From: Limnomonas spitsbergensis
Taxonomy: Eukaryota; Chlorophyta; Chlorophyceae; Chlamydomonadales
DNA length: 64,000 nucleotides
Direction of reading: 5' to 3'
Assembly (NCBI GenBank): GCA_037349105.1
Contig: JAYJMM010000120.1
Coordinates: forward strand, 3,724,001-3,788,000
Part shown: in pieces, positions 23,181-33,943 of the stretch
How the letters are laid out: every line of letters starts with the position of its first letter
Position numbering within the stretch: the stretch's first letter is position 1
The notes under the pieces: generated by a model
The model's input: only the letters and a program-made list of their open reading frames with translations
The model's database searches: none
What the model was told of the DNA's origin: nothing
Program-made: the position numbers and the translations under genes

Positions 23181-24887
23181 CTGCACAAAGAAATACAGGG
23201 GGGCATGGTGGGATAGGGGAAATGGGGCGATGTATCTCACTACTGGCCCTCCCTATGTAAACTGTCCTTACAATATCTGGGTCGGGAGTGCGCGGCGACA
23301 CTTTACAAAGTAGCTGTGAGGTGCGGACAGATTTCCACTCTCATCATGGCATATGACCTGGTTACTCAGGCAGAGCTGGAGTGAGTGGGGAAAGTCTCCC
23401 TCCGATGCTGCTTTGTAGCCATGCCTATGCGTGCAGCTGCAAATAAGTGGATGAAACAGAGGGATTTCATGGCATGGATAGGCTGTGTATTCGTTTATTA
23501 ATTTGGAATGCCTGCATGCATGGCCAGCATGGACAGTAGCATGGCTGGCTTACAGGCCACAAACGGGGACTCCGGCCAGAGGCTGGAGTGTAGCTGACAT
23601 GTAGCTGAGTCACGAAAAAAATAGCACTGCTTGGCCGAGGCAACATGAGTCCCGAAACAGAAAATCACGAGCCCCAATCAAATACCGCATTGGCAGCAGA
23701 CATCTCGAAAAATCCCTGGTCGAACTTATACGATTTTTGATGAGGTGCAATCATGTCGGAATCACAGCATCAGCATTAACGGGATGGATTTAATGGATGG
23801 AACAAGACTAAATCTCGATGCAAAACAATATGTTGATTGAGCTTGCTCGCGATACAATCCAAGCAACATGCACTCAGGCCATCCAGGGGGTGAATTCGGA
23901 AGCTTCACTCGGTTGTTTTATCTTCATGGCCGTCATTGATTGATTGACGGAGTGAACTCACTTGTATCCGACCGTGGCTCGAAATTATGAAATGATGTTT
24001 TGTTTCTTTTCAGAAGACACATATTAATCAAAACTGTATACGGAACGTATCAATTGTCTAAAAGGAATGAAAGGGGTCTGGGAGTCACTGAAGGATTGTG
24101 TCAGGATTGTGCTTTCAGGCCCCTGCCGTGTTTCAGTCAGGGTTAAGTTTTTGTACCCTGGTGGTTGAAGCACTCAGTGATTTGCATGGCGATTTTCAAG
24201 ACAGGCAGTCGAGTCAGTCGAGATGGGGTCAGTCGTCTCCTTCATGCATGGGGACCCCTGTCGTCAATCTATCTGCTGGGGTAGGCAACTGAATGAATAT
24301 CAACATTAATATCCCCCCTGATAGTATTCCCTAGTAATCCCGCGACATTTCAAATATCCCGGGAAGCTATCCAGTCAGCAGCCCGGTGGTCAGCAGCACC
24401 TACCGGCCAGCAGTCAGCAGCGCGGCCGCGGGTCGGTGAAAACAGAGTCAGCGTTCGCGATATGTCAGCAGTATCAACACGCAGTCCATGTGTGGCAACT
24501 GCCACGCTTTAGAGATACCAGTCTTTGAATACACGACTTCCCGACGCACGAGTAGGGTGGCTGTCAGCGGGGACTGCTGCGCAGCCCCTGCTGCTGTTGT
24601 CGAGCCCGCCGCACACCTTCTGACCTGGCTGAGAACCCACCCGCGCCCGCAGAGAACCGCGAACCGGTACTTATGCCTCCCCAGTGTTCATACTCTTCAT
24701 ACTGCCCATCGTGACATACAGCGGGCTGGACGCGAGTTGTACCGGTCCACGTGCGTAGGTAGATCACTGTCCAATATTCGCTTGTTCACTTGAGTTTGCT
24801 GCAAGGCCCTCATATTACCAATTTAGAAGAAAGGGGAGGGGACGAAGAAAACGCCGGAAACGCCAACCGACAAGCGCAACTCATGAC
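23181..24887. other. Shared upstream region of two divergent genes
   Basis: No conserved coding segment is recognised. A copy of the dispersed element with its GTAGCTGA tail lies at about 23555-23615, and several short CAGCAGTCAGCAGC-like repeats lie at 24375-24440. The acceptor-like sequence before 23180 suggests that the RING gene has a 5' UTR intron here. The BRO1 gene's promoter is presumably in the right half. Confidence 0.5.
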
Positions 24888-27800
24888 ATGAAGATGGACA
24901 TGAGAATCCAAAACTCCATCCAGGGCAGTGTGGGGAGGGCATGTCCGTCCTGCACCTGGCTGATCAAACGGCAGTTGCCCAACCGCATCCCAGGGATCAC
25001 AGCACCCCAGGCTCATCACTCAATAGCTGTACACACCTCCAGATCAGATCGCATGCCAGCTACCACTTCAAAATACTTTATACCTCCGATTCGCACAGCC
25101 TGGTCGATTCAAAAACTACCATCTGGCGAACGTGTTGCCTCTGCCAAATCGACAGAAGTGAACTCCTACAGACCTGTCCAGCTGCAGCCATTGAACGACC
25201 TGCTCCAACGCACCAGCATGGTGCGGCCCGAGGACGCCGATGCAGTGGTGACGGAGCACCTGCTGGCGGGCCTGGCCACTGTGGGCTTCACCGGCAACAG
25301 GCAGGAGGTCCAGGCTCTGTGCGCTGCACGCTCTGCCCTCCGACTGTGGCTGGGTGGAGGAGCGAACCTCGTCACGCCAGAAATCACCCAGAGGTGATAA
25401 TCATGGGGTGCCTGAAGTCACCCAGAGGTGATAATCATGGGCTGCCTGAAGTAACCCAGAGGTGATAATCATGGGCTGCCTGAGGTCACCCAGAGGTGAT
25501 AATCATGGGGTGCCTGAGGTCACCCAGAGGTGATAATCATGGGCTGCCTGAAGTCACCCAGAGGTGATAATCATGGGGTGCCTGAAGTCACCCAGAGGTG
25601 ATAATCATGGGGTGCCTGAAGTCACCCAGAGGTGATAATCATGGGCTGCCTGAGGTCACCCAGAGGTGATAATCATGGGCTGCCTGAAGTCACCCAGAGG
25701 TGATAATCATGGGCTGCCTGAGGTCACCCAGAGGTGATCATCATGGGGTGCCTGAGGTCACCCAGAGGTGATAATCATGGGCTGCCTGAAGTCACCCAGA
25801 GGTGATAATCATGGGCTGCCTGAAGTCACCCAGAGGTGATAATCATGGGCTGCCTGAAGTCACCCAGAGGTGATAATCATGGGGTGCCTGAGGTCACCCA
25901 GAGGTGATAATCATGGGCTGCCTGAAGTCACCCAGAGGTGATAATCATGGGCTGCCTGAAGTCACCCAGAGGTGATAATCATGGGCTGCCTGAGGTCACC
26001 CAGAGGTGATAATCATGGGCTGCCTGAAGTCACCCAGAGGTGATAATCATGGGCTGCCTGAAGTCACCCAGAGGTGATAATCATGGGCTGCCTGAAGTCA
26101 CCCAGAGGTGATAATCATGGGCTGCCTGAAGTCACCCAGAGGTGATAATCATGGGCTGCCTGAAGTCACCCAGAGGTGATAATCATGGGCTGCCTGAAGT
26201 CACCCAGAGGTGATAATCATGGGCTGCCTGAAGTCACCCAGAGGTGATAATCATGGGCTGCCTGAAGTCACCCAGAGGTGATAATCATGGGCTGCCTGAA
26301 GTCACCCAGAGGTGATAATCATGGGCTGCCTAGGGTCACCCAGAGGTGATAATCATGGGGTGCCTGAGGTCACCCAGAGGTGATAATCATGGGCTGCCTG
26401 AAGTCACCCAGAGGTGATAATCATGGGCTGCCTGAAGTCACCCAGAGGTGATAATCATGGGGTGCCTGAAGTCACCCAGAGGTGATAATCATGGGCTGCC
26501 TGAAGTCACCCAGAGGTGATAATCATGGGCTGCCTGAAGTCACCCAGAGGTGATAATCATGGGCTGCCTGAGGTCACCCAGAGGTGATAATCATGGGCTG
26601 CCTGAAGTCACCCAGAGGTGATAATCATGGGCTGCCTGAAGTCACCCAGAGGTGATAATCATGGGCTGCCTGAAGTCACCCAGAGGTGATAATCATGGGC
26701 TGCCTGAAGTCACCCAGAGGTGATAATCATGGGCTGCCTGAAGTCACCCAGAGGTGATAATCATGGGCTGCCTGAGGTCACCCAGAGGTGATAATCATGG
26801 GCTGCCTGAAGTCACCCAGAGGTGATAATCATGGGCTGCCTGAAGTCACCCAGAGGTGATAATCATGGGCTGCCTGAGGTCACCCAGAGGTGATAATCAT
26901 GGGCTGCCTGAAGTCACCCAGAGGTGATAAGCATGGGCTGCCTGAAGTCACCCAGAGGTGATAATCATGGGCTGCCTGAAGTCACCCAGAGGTGATAATC
27001 ATGGGCTGCCTGAGGTCACCCAGAGGTGATAATCATGGGCTGCCTGAAGTCACCCAGAGGTGATAATCATGGGCTGCCTGAAGTCACCCAGAGGTGATAA
27101 TCATGGGCTGCCTGAGGTCACCCAGAGGTGATAATCATGGGCTGCCTGAAGTCACCCAGAGGTGATAATCATGGGCTGCCTGAAGTCACCCAGAGGTGAT
27201 AATCATGGGCTGCCTGAAGTCACCCAGAGGTGATAATCATGGGCTGCCTGAAGTCACCCAGAGGTGATAATCATGGGCTGCCTGAAGTCACCCAGAGGTG
27301 ATAATCATGGGCTGCCTGAAGTCACCCAGAGGTGATAATCATGGGCTGCCTGAGGTCACCCAGAGGTGATAATCATGGGCTGCCTGAAGTCACCCAGAGG
27401 TGATAATCATGGGGTGCCTGAAGTCACCCAGAGGTGATAATCATGGGCTGCCTGAGGTCACCCAGAGGTGATAATCATGGGCTGCCTGAAGTCACCCAGA
27501 GGTGATAATCATGGGCTGCCTGAAGTCACCCAGAGGTGATAATCATGGGCTGCCTGAAGTCACCCAGAGGTGATAATCATGGGGTGCCTGAGGTCACCCA
27601 GAGGTGATAATCATGGGCTGCCTGAAGTCACCCAGAGGTGATAATCATGGGGTGCCTGAAGTCACCCAGAGGTGATAATCATGGGCTGCCTGAAGTCACC
27701 CAGAGGTGATAATCATGGGCTGCCTGAGGTCACCCAGAGGTGATAATCATGGGCTGCCTGAAGTCACCTAGAGGTGATAATCATGGGGTGCCTGAGGTCA

Positions 27801-30800
27801 CCCAGAGGTGATAATCATGGGCTGCCTGAGGTCACCCAGAGGTGATAATCATGGGCTGCCTGAGGTCACCCAGAGGTGATAATCATGGGCTGCCTGAAGT
27901 CACCCAGAGGTGATAATCATGGGCTGCCTGAGGTCACCCAGAGGTGATAATCATGGGCTGCCTGAAGTCACCCAGAGGTGATAATCATGGGCTGCCTGAA
28001 GTCACCCAGAGGTGATAATCATGGGCTGCCTGAAGTCACCCAGAGGTGATAATCATGGGCTGCCTGAAATCACCCAGAGGTGATAATCATGGGCTGCCTG
28101 AAGTCACCCAGAGGTGATAATCATGGGCTGCCTGAAGTCACCCAGAGGTGATAATCATGGGCTGCCTGAAGTCACCCAGAGGTGATAATCATGGGCTGCC
28201 TGAAGTCACCCAGAGGTGATAATCATGGGGTGCCTGAAGTCACCCAGAGGTGATAATCATGGGCTGCCTGAAGTCACCCAGAGGTGATAATCATGGGGTG
28301 CCTGAAGTCACCCAGAGGTGATAATCATGGGCTGCCTGAAGTCACCCAGAGGTGATAATCATGGGCTGCCTGAAGTCACCCAGAGGTGATAATCATGGGC
28401 TGCCTGAAGTCACCCAGAGGTGATAATCATGGGCTGCCTGAAGTCACCCAGAGGTGATAATCATGGGCTGCCTGAAGTCACCCAGAGGTGATAATCATGG
28501 GCTGCCTGAAGTCACCCAGAGGTGATAATCATGGGGTGCCTGAGGTCACCCAGAGGTGATAATCATGGGCTGCCTGAGGTCACCCAGAGGTGATAATCAT
28601 GGGCTGCCTGAAGTCACCCAGAGGTGATAATCATGGGCTGCCTGAAGTCACCCAGAGGTGAGATGATGATCAAGCCAGGCTGGCATGCTGTATTTGTTGT
28701 TTGAATACGGCAATACATGTAGATGCTGTTTTATGTGTATTGTGATACTGCATTGGCAGGCTGTGTACCGCATGTTGTGTACTTCTGTGTATATGAAGCA
28801 CGGTGATAACGGCCATCCTTATGGCTTGGAGAGGAGCGAGCCTCGTGACCCTGGAAATCACCTGGAAGCGACATGGTTGAGCCTGGCTGGCATGCTGTGT
28901 GCGTCGTGTGTTTGGCTGAAGCATGGCTGTCATCATGGCCATATCGTTGGTCGCCTGAAGGCTGATGCATGCAGATGTGTTTCTAAGAATATGTGTCTGA
29001 CCCCCTTTGGGCCTCAAAACGCACCGCCGTTTGATTCCCTGTGCTGCCGCGTTATCACCCCCTCCCTCCTCCCTGTCCTTTATGCAGCCTGAATCTGATG
29101 ATCTTAATGGCCCGGACCATGGTGCTGCTGGTAGGTCCATCATCGGGGGGAGGGGGGGGAGTCTGTGGATGGCCTCGGGGTCGGTCATGGGACATTTTTA
29201 TCTCAATTCTGCTACAATTCTGCTACAATTCAGCTACAATTCAGCTATACCATAACCTGCGGCTGGGGGGCTTGTTAGAACAAGCCCTGCTGCTCAGGTC
29301 ACCGGCCATATGCCTTCCGAGGTTTTGTCCCCTAAGCCCAGGGGTTGCTGCCCGGCAGCCCCCCCAAATGTGAGCAAGACTGGCCTGCAGTGTGCCTTGT
29401 GACGTGGTGCGCTTCAGCCTCAATTCCGGACTTGTACTAAATAAAAGCAAGTGCTGGCACTTGCAGCCGATGGGCCCCATGCTCCCTGGCCCTGCTCTGT
29501 CACTGCTGCCCACCACCGCATGCGTAGCGCTGTCAATCTGCCATGAACGCAACCTCCGATGGTTCCCTCCCACACGCACAATGCTAGTTTGCAGTCGATG
29601 GACCGCATGCTTTGTGGCCCCGCCCTGCCGTGCCTGGGTGCACCGCTGCCCTCTCCCCCGGGTGTTTCGCCGCCATGAACGCAACCTCCGATGGCCGCCC
29701 CCTGACAGACACAATGCTGTTTGCAGCCTAAGCTTTTTAATTCCGCCCTGTCGGGCCTGGGGGCACCGCTGCCCTCCCCCATGGCGTTGCACTGCCATGT
29801 AACCTCTGATGGGCCTGCACACCACCATGCTGGTTTGCAGCCGCTGGACCCTAAGCTGTCTGGCCCCGCCCTGGGGGACCCCGGGGCGCCTCTGCCCTCT
29901 ACCGCTGATGTGGCGCTGCCCCGTCAAGTTTCGTTCGAATGGACAGGCCCGCTGTCCGAGCAGCGGTCACCGGAAAAGCTGCAGACCTTCCGACAGGAGC
30001 TGGGGATGGTGAGGGGTCCGGGGGGGGGTGAGGGGGGTGAGGGGGGGCTGAGGGGGCCAGGGGGATGAGGGGGCCAGGGATGTACAGGGTGGGAGGGCAG
30101 GGGGGAGGGGAGGGGGGGCTGGGTATGCCGATTGAGGGGACTGAGGGTTAGTTCAGGGCGGGCTGTTGTGACAGGAGGTGGGGATGGTGAGGTGACCATG
30201 CGGGTGGGGTGAGGTTTGGTGAGGGGCATGCCGATAGAGAGGATTGAGGGCAGATGAGGGGCGAGGGCAGGTGGTTGTGACAGGAGGTAGGGATGGTGAG
30301 GCGTGCAGGAGGATAGTAAAATTAGTGAGAGATGGTGTGATAGATACGCCGAATGAGGGGCTGGAGGAGAGGATGAGGGGCGAGGGCGGGTATTTGCGAC
30401 AGGAGCTTGAGGGGATGGTCATGTGCGTGGGTTTGTGATAGGTGGCCTTACGGGCCCAGCGGGATATCTTGGGAAGCGGTCACTGATAGCTGAGGGATAG
30501 CTTCAGGTGGTCAGGGCCACTGGGATGGTACTCTGATTCTCTGGCTGCTTGTTAAGTCTCTCTTTAACTGCTTGTCTAACAATTCCTCACAGCTAACTAT
30601 TTCGTTAGCTGTTTCTCTAAATGTTGATTTACTGTTTCTATATCTCTTTATCTAAATGTTCCTTCTGGCTTCATGGCAGGGCTTACCACATTTGTGAATC
30701 TGACGCACTCCCTGTTTCGTCGCCAGGGTGGGGATGCGTCCAGTTTGTGTGGGTTCAGGCGGTATGATGTGAACCAGAGCAAAGCGTACAAGTATATCCA

Positions 30801-33800
30801 CACTATTCACACTTGGCATTTAATAACAACTTGATGCATTGGATGTAATTGGATCTGATTGGATCGGATCTTGTATTGGATCTGGAAGGTGACGGAATCG
30901 CCCACACCTGCCCTTACTGCTACCCGGTGCGCAGCTGTGCTTTGTGCTGGCTGCGGCCACGAGGCATCTGGGGCTCAGCAAGGCCGACGCAGGCGCAGAC
31001 GTGGAGGCAGTGGCTCTGCTGCGCCAAGCGGCGGGCATCTGGCAGTACAACCGGGACAACGTGCTCATGGGGCTGCCGGCTTCCTCGCAGAGGAGGTGTG
31101 GACGGTGTGGTTGGTGGTTACGACAGAAAAAAAGCCTCAGCCTGATTGGAAGGGTCGGGGAAAGAGCAGGCCGGTGTCACAGCTAGAAAGAGAAGCTCGG
31201 AATGGGATTGACAGGCAAAGATAGACAGGGGGCAATAGCCGACACATCCAAGCGCAGAATTAGTGGACCTTGCGTAGAAAGTGTGAACCAATCAGCTGGA
31301 TTGTTTGGAGCCCGGGTAGGCTGCTGCGTATGGCTTTGATAGTTTGGACGGTGCTGTTCAGGTTCAGATTCTTGATAAAGTCTGCCCCTGCTGCTGTTGC
31401 TGCACCTGCACCTGCACCTGCACCTGCACCTGCACCTGCTGGGTGCAACTAAGTTTCAGCCTCTTGATAAATTCTGCTGCCGCTGCTGCACCTGCTGGGT
31501 GCCATGCAGGTGCAGCTTTTTGATCAAATCTGTCGCTGCTGCTGCACCTGCTGGGTGCCATGCAGGCCTCTGGAGCTGCAGCCTGATGCTGCGGGTATGC
31601 TGGCCTTGATGTGCTTAGCCGAGGCTCAAGTGCTGGTGACTGCCAGGGCCGGCGCCAAGGGCAGCTCATTGACGACCCTGGCTGGACTCGAGGCTGGTGA
31701 GTGCCCGGCATGGCATGGCATGGTATGGTGAGTGCCCGGCATGGCATGGCATGGTGCGTGCCCGGCATGGCGTGGCATGGCATGGCATGGTGAGTGCCCG
31801 GCATGGCATGGCATGGTGAGTGCCCGGCATGGCATGGTATGGCATGGTGAGTGCCCGGCATGGCATGGCATGGTGAGTGCCTGGCATGGCATGGCATGGC
31901 ATGGCATGGCATGGTGAGTGCCCGGCATGGCATGGCATGGCATGGCATGATGAGTGCCCGAGTGTATGGCATGACATCGCGGTGTGGCTGGGAGAATGGT
32001 ACCTTCAGGTTTAGGAGTTCATGATTAGGTTTGAGGCAGCTAGCAAATCTGGTGAGCGCCTGAGTGTATGGCATGATATCGCGATGTAGCTGCGAGACGG
32101 GGTCCCTGTGGTATAGATTAGGGATGAGGCGCGACGAAAATGTAAAATACCGAAACTTTTGGTGCGCAGACCCTACGTCGATTTACGGTAGTGTAACGGA
32201 GAGCCTCCGCTGGCAATGTGGATCAGTGTTTCTTAAGCCCTCCAACTCTTTCGGGTTTCAGAGCCCTACAGACCCAAGTATTCCAGAAAGGGCAAGGGAC
32301 ATAAAGCCTTAACCCTAAACCCTAAATCCTACACGAAATATCCACGGCGCATGTCCCCTCCTCCTCCACCCCCGTCATTCATGCCCCGCCTGACACACAG
32401 GTTGCGCGAGGCTCTTTGGGAGCGCCCAAGCCTTGGCCAAGAGCGTGGGCTTGCCTCAGCAGAAGGGCGGCATGCCTTGGGGCCGGCCTGGCACCTCCGC
32501 GCCGGTGCTGAACGGACTACTTGGTAGCTACCTAACAGCTTCCGAGGCCGTTCACCGGGCTGCCATGTTGAGGGCTCAGGCGGGGTCGATGTTTGAGGCT
32601 GGAGAGATGGGGGCTGTCGTGCTGCTGTGTACGGTGAGGAGAGATGAGGGCTGTGATTTAGGACTGTGATGTTAGAGGGATGGATGAATGACGCTGCTGT
32701 CTATGGTGAGGAGAGATGGTGGTTGCCGTGCTGCTGTGCACGGTGAGGAGAAATGGGGGCTGTGATTTTGGACCGTGATGTTAGAGGGATGGAGGCATGA
32801 TGCTGTTGTGTACGGTGCAGCATACAATGCTGTAAGAGTGATTGGGCTGCCATACTGTTGTGCACGGTGAGAAGTGTCACCGGAAAGTGTCCCTACTAGG
32901 ATTTATTTTGGTGCACGCCATTCCATCTTTGGCAGGCCGCCGGGTGGTCACCACTGGGCTGTATGGGGACCAAACCTTGACTGGCCTTATGGCCTACGGC
33001 CGGTGGCACAGGCAGCAGGCACCCTGCTACACCAGGCCCCCCCGGTTGTAGGCGGTGATGTAGCTGAAGTGTAGCTGAAGCAACGTAGACAAACAGCGAG
33101 TGGTGTGCAACCCGTTGGACCCTTCCCTTGCATCCTTCCTATGTGTGCGGATGTGCCACTTATCTGTCTTAGGCTGAGCTCTGAGCCAGGAGTAAGTGGA
33201 TAGAGTTTAAGGTAGGTAAGGTTGGTATTTTCAAGGCAAGGTGTGTAAAGTGTTTTTTTTGCTGCAATTTATATAGTTGAGTGCGCTGTTGCACAAGGCC
33301 ACCAATGCTTGTTTGAATGCGCACCATACCACATTACGACGGCCGCTGTTTGGCCGCCAATCACCACTGGGCCAGTGGGGACCCAATTTTGACCGGCCTA
33401 CAGCCAGTGGCCCAAGCAGGAGACACCTTGCTGCTCCAGGCCCCCCCCGTCAGGCCCCCCACGTAGGCCGTGTAGATCATGCACTGTGGCAGAAACTCCT
33501 CGAAATTAATACATCCGGGTGCTGATATGAGTGCTCTGTTGCCCCAGGCGATCGAGCCTGCTTTGGAAGCAGCTGCGCTGTCCTGCAAGGTCCCTAATGG
33601 CGGACTGTTCCAGGGCCAGCCGCGTCCCTCCACGCCCTGGGCAGCGCAGGTCCAGGCTCTGTCCGATGAGGTGGCGCTGTTCAAGGAGGCCGCTGAGAAG
33701 GAGCGACTGACAGTGACTATGCAGCCTCTGTCTAGGGAGCTGCCGCCGGGGGCTGAGGCCAAGGTGCTGGTTACCGCTATACCCTTCGTCCCTGTGGCCT

Positions 33801-33838
33801 ATCCTAATTTCGGGTTTGGGGGTGATGTTCGGTCATAG
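24888..33838 (+). CDS. BRO1-domain (BROX-like) protein
   Basis: Exons: 24888 (or ATG 25053) to about 25349, a small exon near 29088-29130, 29841-30008, 30680 to about 30780, 30935-31095, 31566-31696, 32401-32633 and 33548-33838 (TAG). Diagnostic segments are VSFEWTGPLSEQ with FRQELGM, LLRQAAGIWQYNRDNVL, then LALMCLAEAQVLVTARA (matching the strongly conserved CLAEAQ helix of plant BRO1-like proteins and BROX), GSYLTASEAV, and EVALFKEAAEKERLTV near the C-terminus with the closing VTAIPFVPVAYP. BRO1 domains form a boomerang-shaped helical fold and usually bind ESCRT-III subunits in endosomal sorting. The continuous frame upstream of 25188 could be translated from 24888, but conservation cannot choose the start. 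The 30008/30680 junction is one base out of phase under GT-AG rules, and the end of the 30680 exon is unresolved. The small 29088 exon is the weakest. Confidence 0.75.
25376..28662. repeat. 34-bp satellite array, about 96 copies
   Basis: Units of CACCCAGAGGTGATAATCAT plus GGGCTGCCTGAAGT fill the first long intron of the BRO1 gene with little divergence (mostly GGGCTG/GGGGTG and GAAGT/GAGGT variants). There are no spacers, so it is not CRISPR-like. Sequence resembling the left boundary (GAGCGAACCTCGTCACGCC then AGAAATCACC) recurs diverged at 28829-28875. Confidence 0.95.
29440..29840 (+). repeat. Degenerate copies of an acceptor plus exon start
   Basis: Four blocks of about 115-130 bp start with TTTGCAG or CTTGCAG followed by versions of CCGCTGGACCCTAAGCTGTC at about 29464, 29595, 29725 and 29841; the last is the real BRO1 exon. 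The earlier three have lost the open frame. Confidence 0.75.
30009..30425 (+). repeat. Degenerate copies of an exon end plus donor in G-rich intron
   Basis: The end of the BRO1 exon at 30008 (CGACAGGAGCTGGGGATG then GTGAGG) recurs at about 30168, 30280 and 30398 with changes, for example GTGACAGGAGGTGGGGATG then GTGAGG. The spacing is about 110 bp and the surroundings are G-rich. Confidence 0.75.
31385..31565. repeat. CACCTG hexanucleotide run and acceptor copies
   Basis: CACCTG repeats about eight times at 31400-31440. Two to three blocks containing CACCTGCTGGGTGCCATGCA follow; the last of these is the true acceptor of BRO1 exon 31566-31696. Confidence 0.7.
31697..31960. repeat. GGCATG-rich repeat carrying the splice donor
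   Basis: Directly after BRO1 exon 31566-31696 the donor sequence GTGAGTGCCCGGCATGGCAT recurs about eight times with variable numbers of GGCAT units between copies. Confidence 0.8.
32634..32885 (+). repeat. Copies of an exon end plus donor after BRO1 exon 32401-32633
   Basis: The exon end (GCTGTCGTGCTGCTGTGTACG then GTGAGGAG) recurs diverged at about 32692-32710, 32725-32755, 32805-32820 and 32855-32875, with the intronic TGATTTAGGACTGTGATGTT also repeated. Confidence 0.75.
32930..33100 (+). repeat. Dispersed short element with GTAGCTGA tail, copy
   Basis: The pattern GGCCGCCGGGTGGTCACCAC, TGGGGACCAAA, GGCCTACGGCCGGTGG, a run of C, then GATGTAGCTGAAGTGTAGCTGA also occurs at 33340-33490, 53505-53675, 59030-59175 and 63405-63550. 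Partial copies lie at 23555-23615, 43665-43750, 49585-49700 and 52125-52235. Confidence 0.7.
33340..33490 (+). repeat. Dispersed short element, copy
   Basis: GGCCGCCAATCACCACTGGG, GGGGACCCAATTTTGACCGG and CCTACAGCCAGTGGCCCAAG match the copy at 32930-33100. Both copies sit in the last BRO1 intron about 400 bp apart. Confidence 0.65.
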
Positions 33839-33871
33839 CGTTTGAGCCGGCGGTGCATTTATGCGTTAGGG

Positions 33872-33943
33872 TTAACGTTTGGCGAGGCGGAAATAAATGT
33901 GCTGGTCGCGGCCAAGCCTTTTGTCCCCGCTGCGGCGCAGTGA
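33872..33943 (+). pseudogene. Duplicated copy of the BRO1 terminal exon end
   Basis: Just after the real stop, 33881-33943 reads GEAEINVLVAAKPFVPAAAQ then TGA, compared with GAEAKVLVTAIPFVPV in the terminal exon. The frame is still open and ends in a stop. It may be a decayed duplicate or a usable alternative 3' end; no acceptor is evident before it. Confidence 0.6.

Noticed and set aside
24098..24793. Possible upstream exons of the BRO1 gene
   Set aside because: Open frames of 64-101 codons exist, but none shows conservation or splice phases that I can join to the first supported exon.
25376..28662. CRISPR-like direct repeat array
   Set aside because: Units are contiguous with no unique spacers and lie in a eukaryotic intron.
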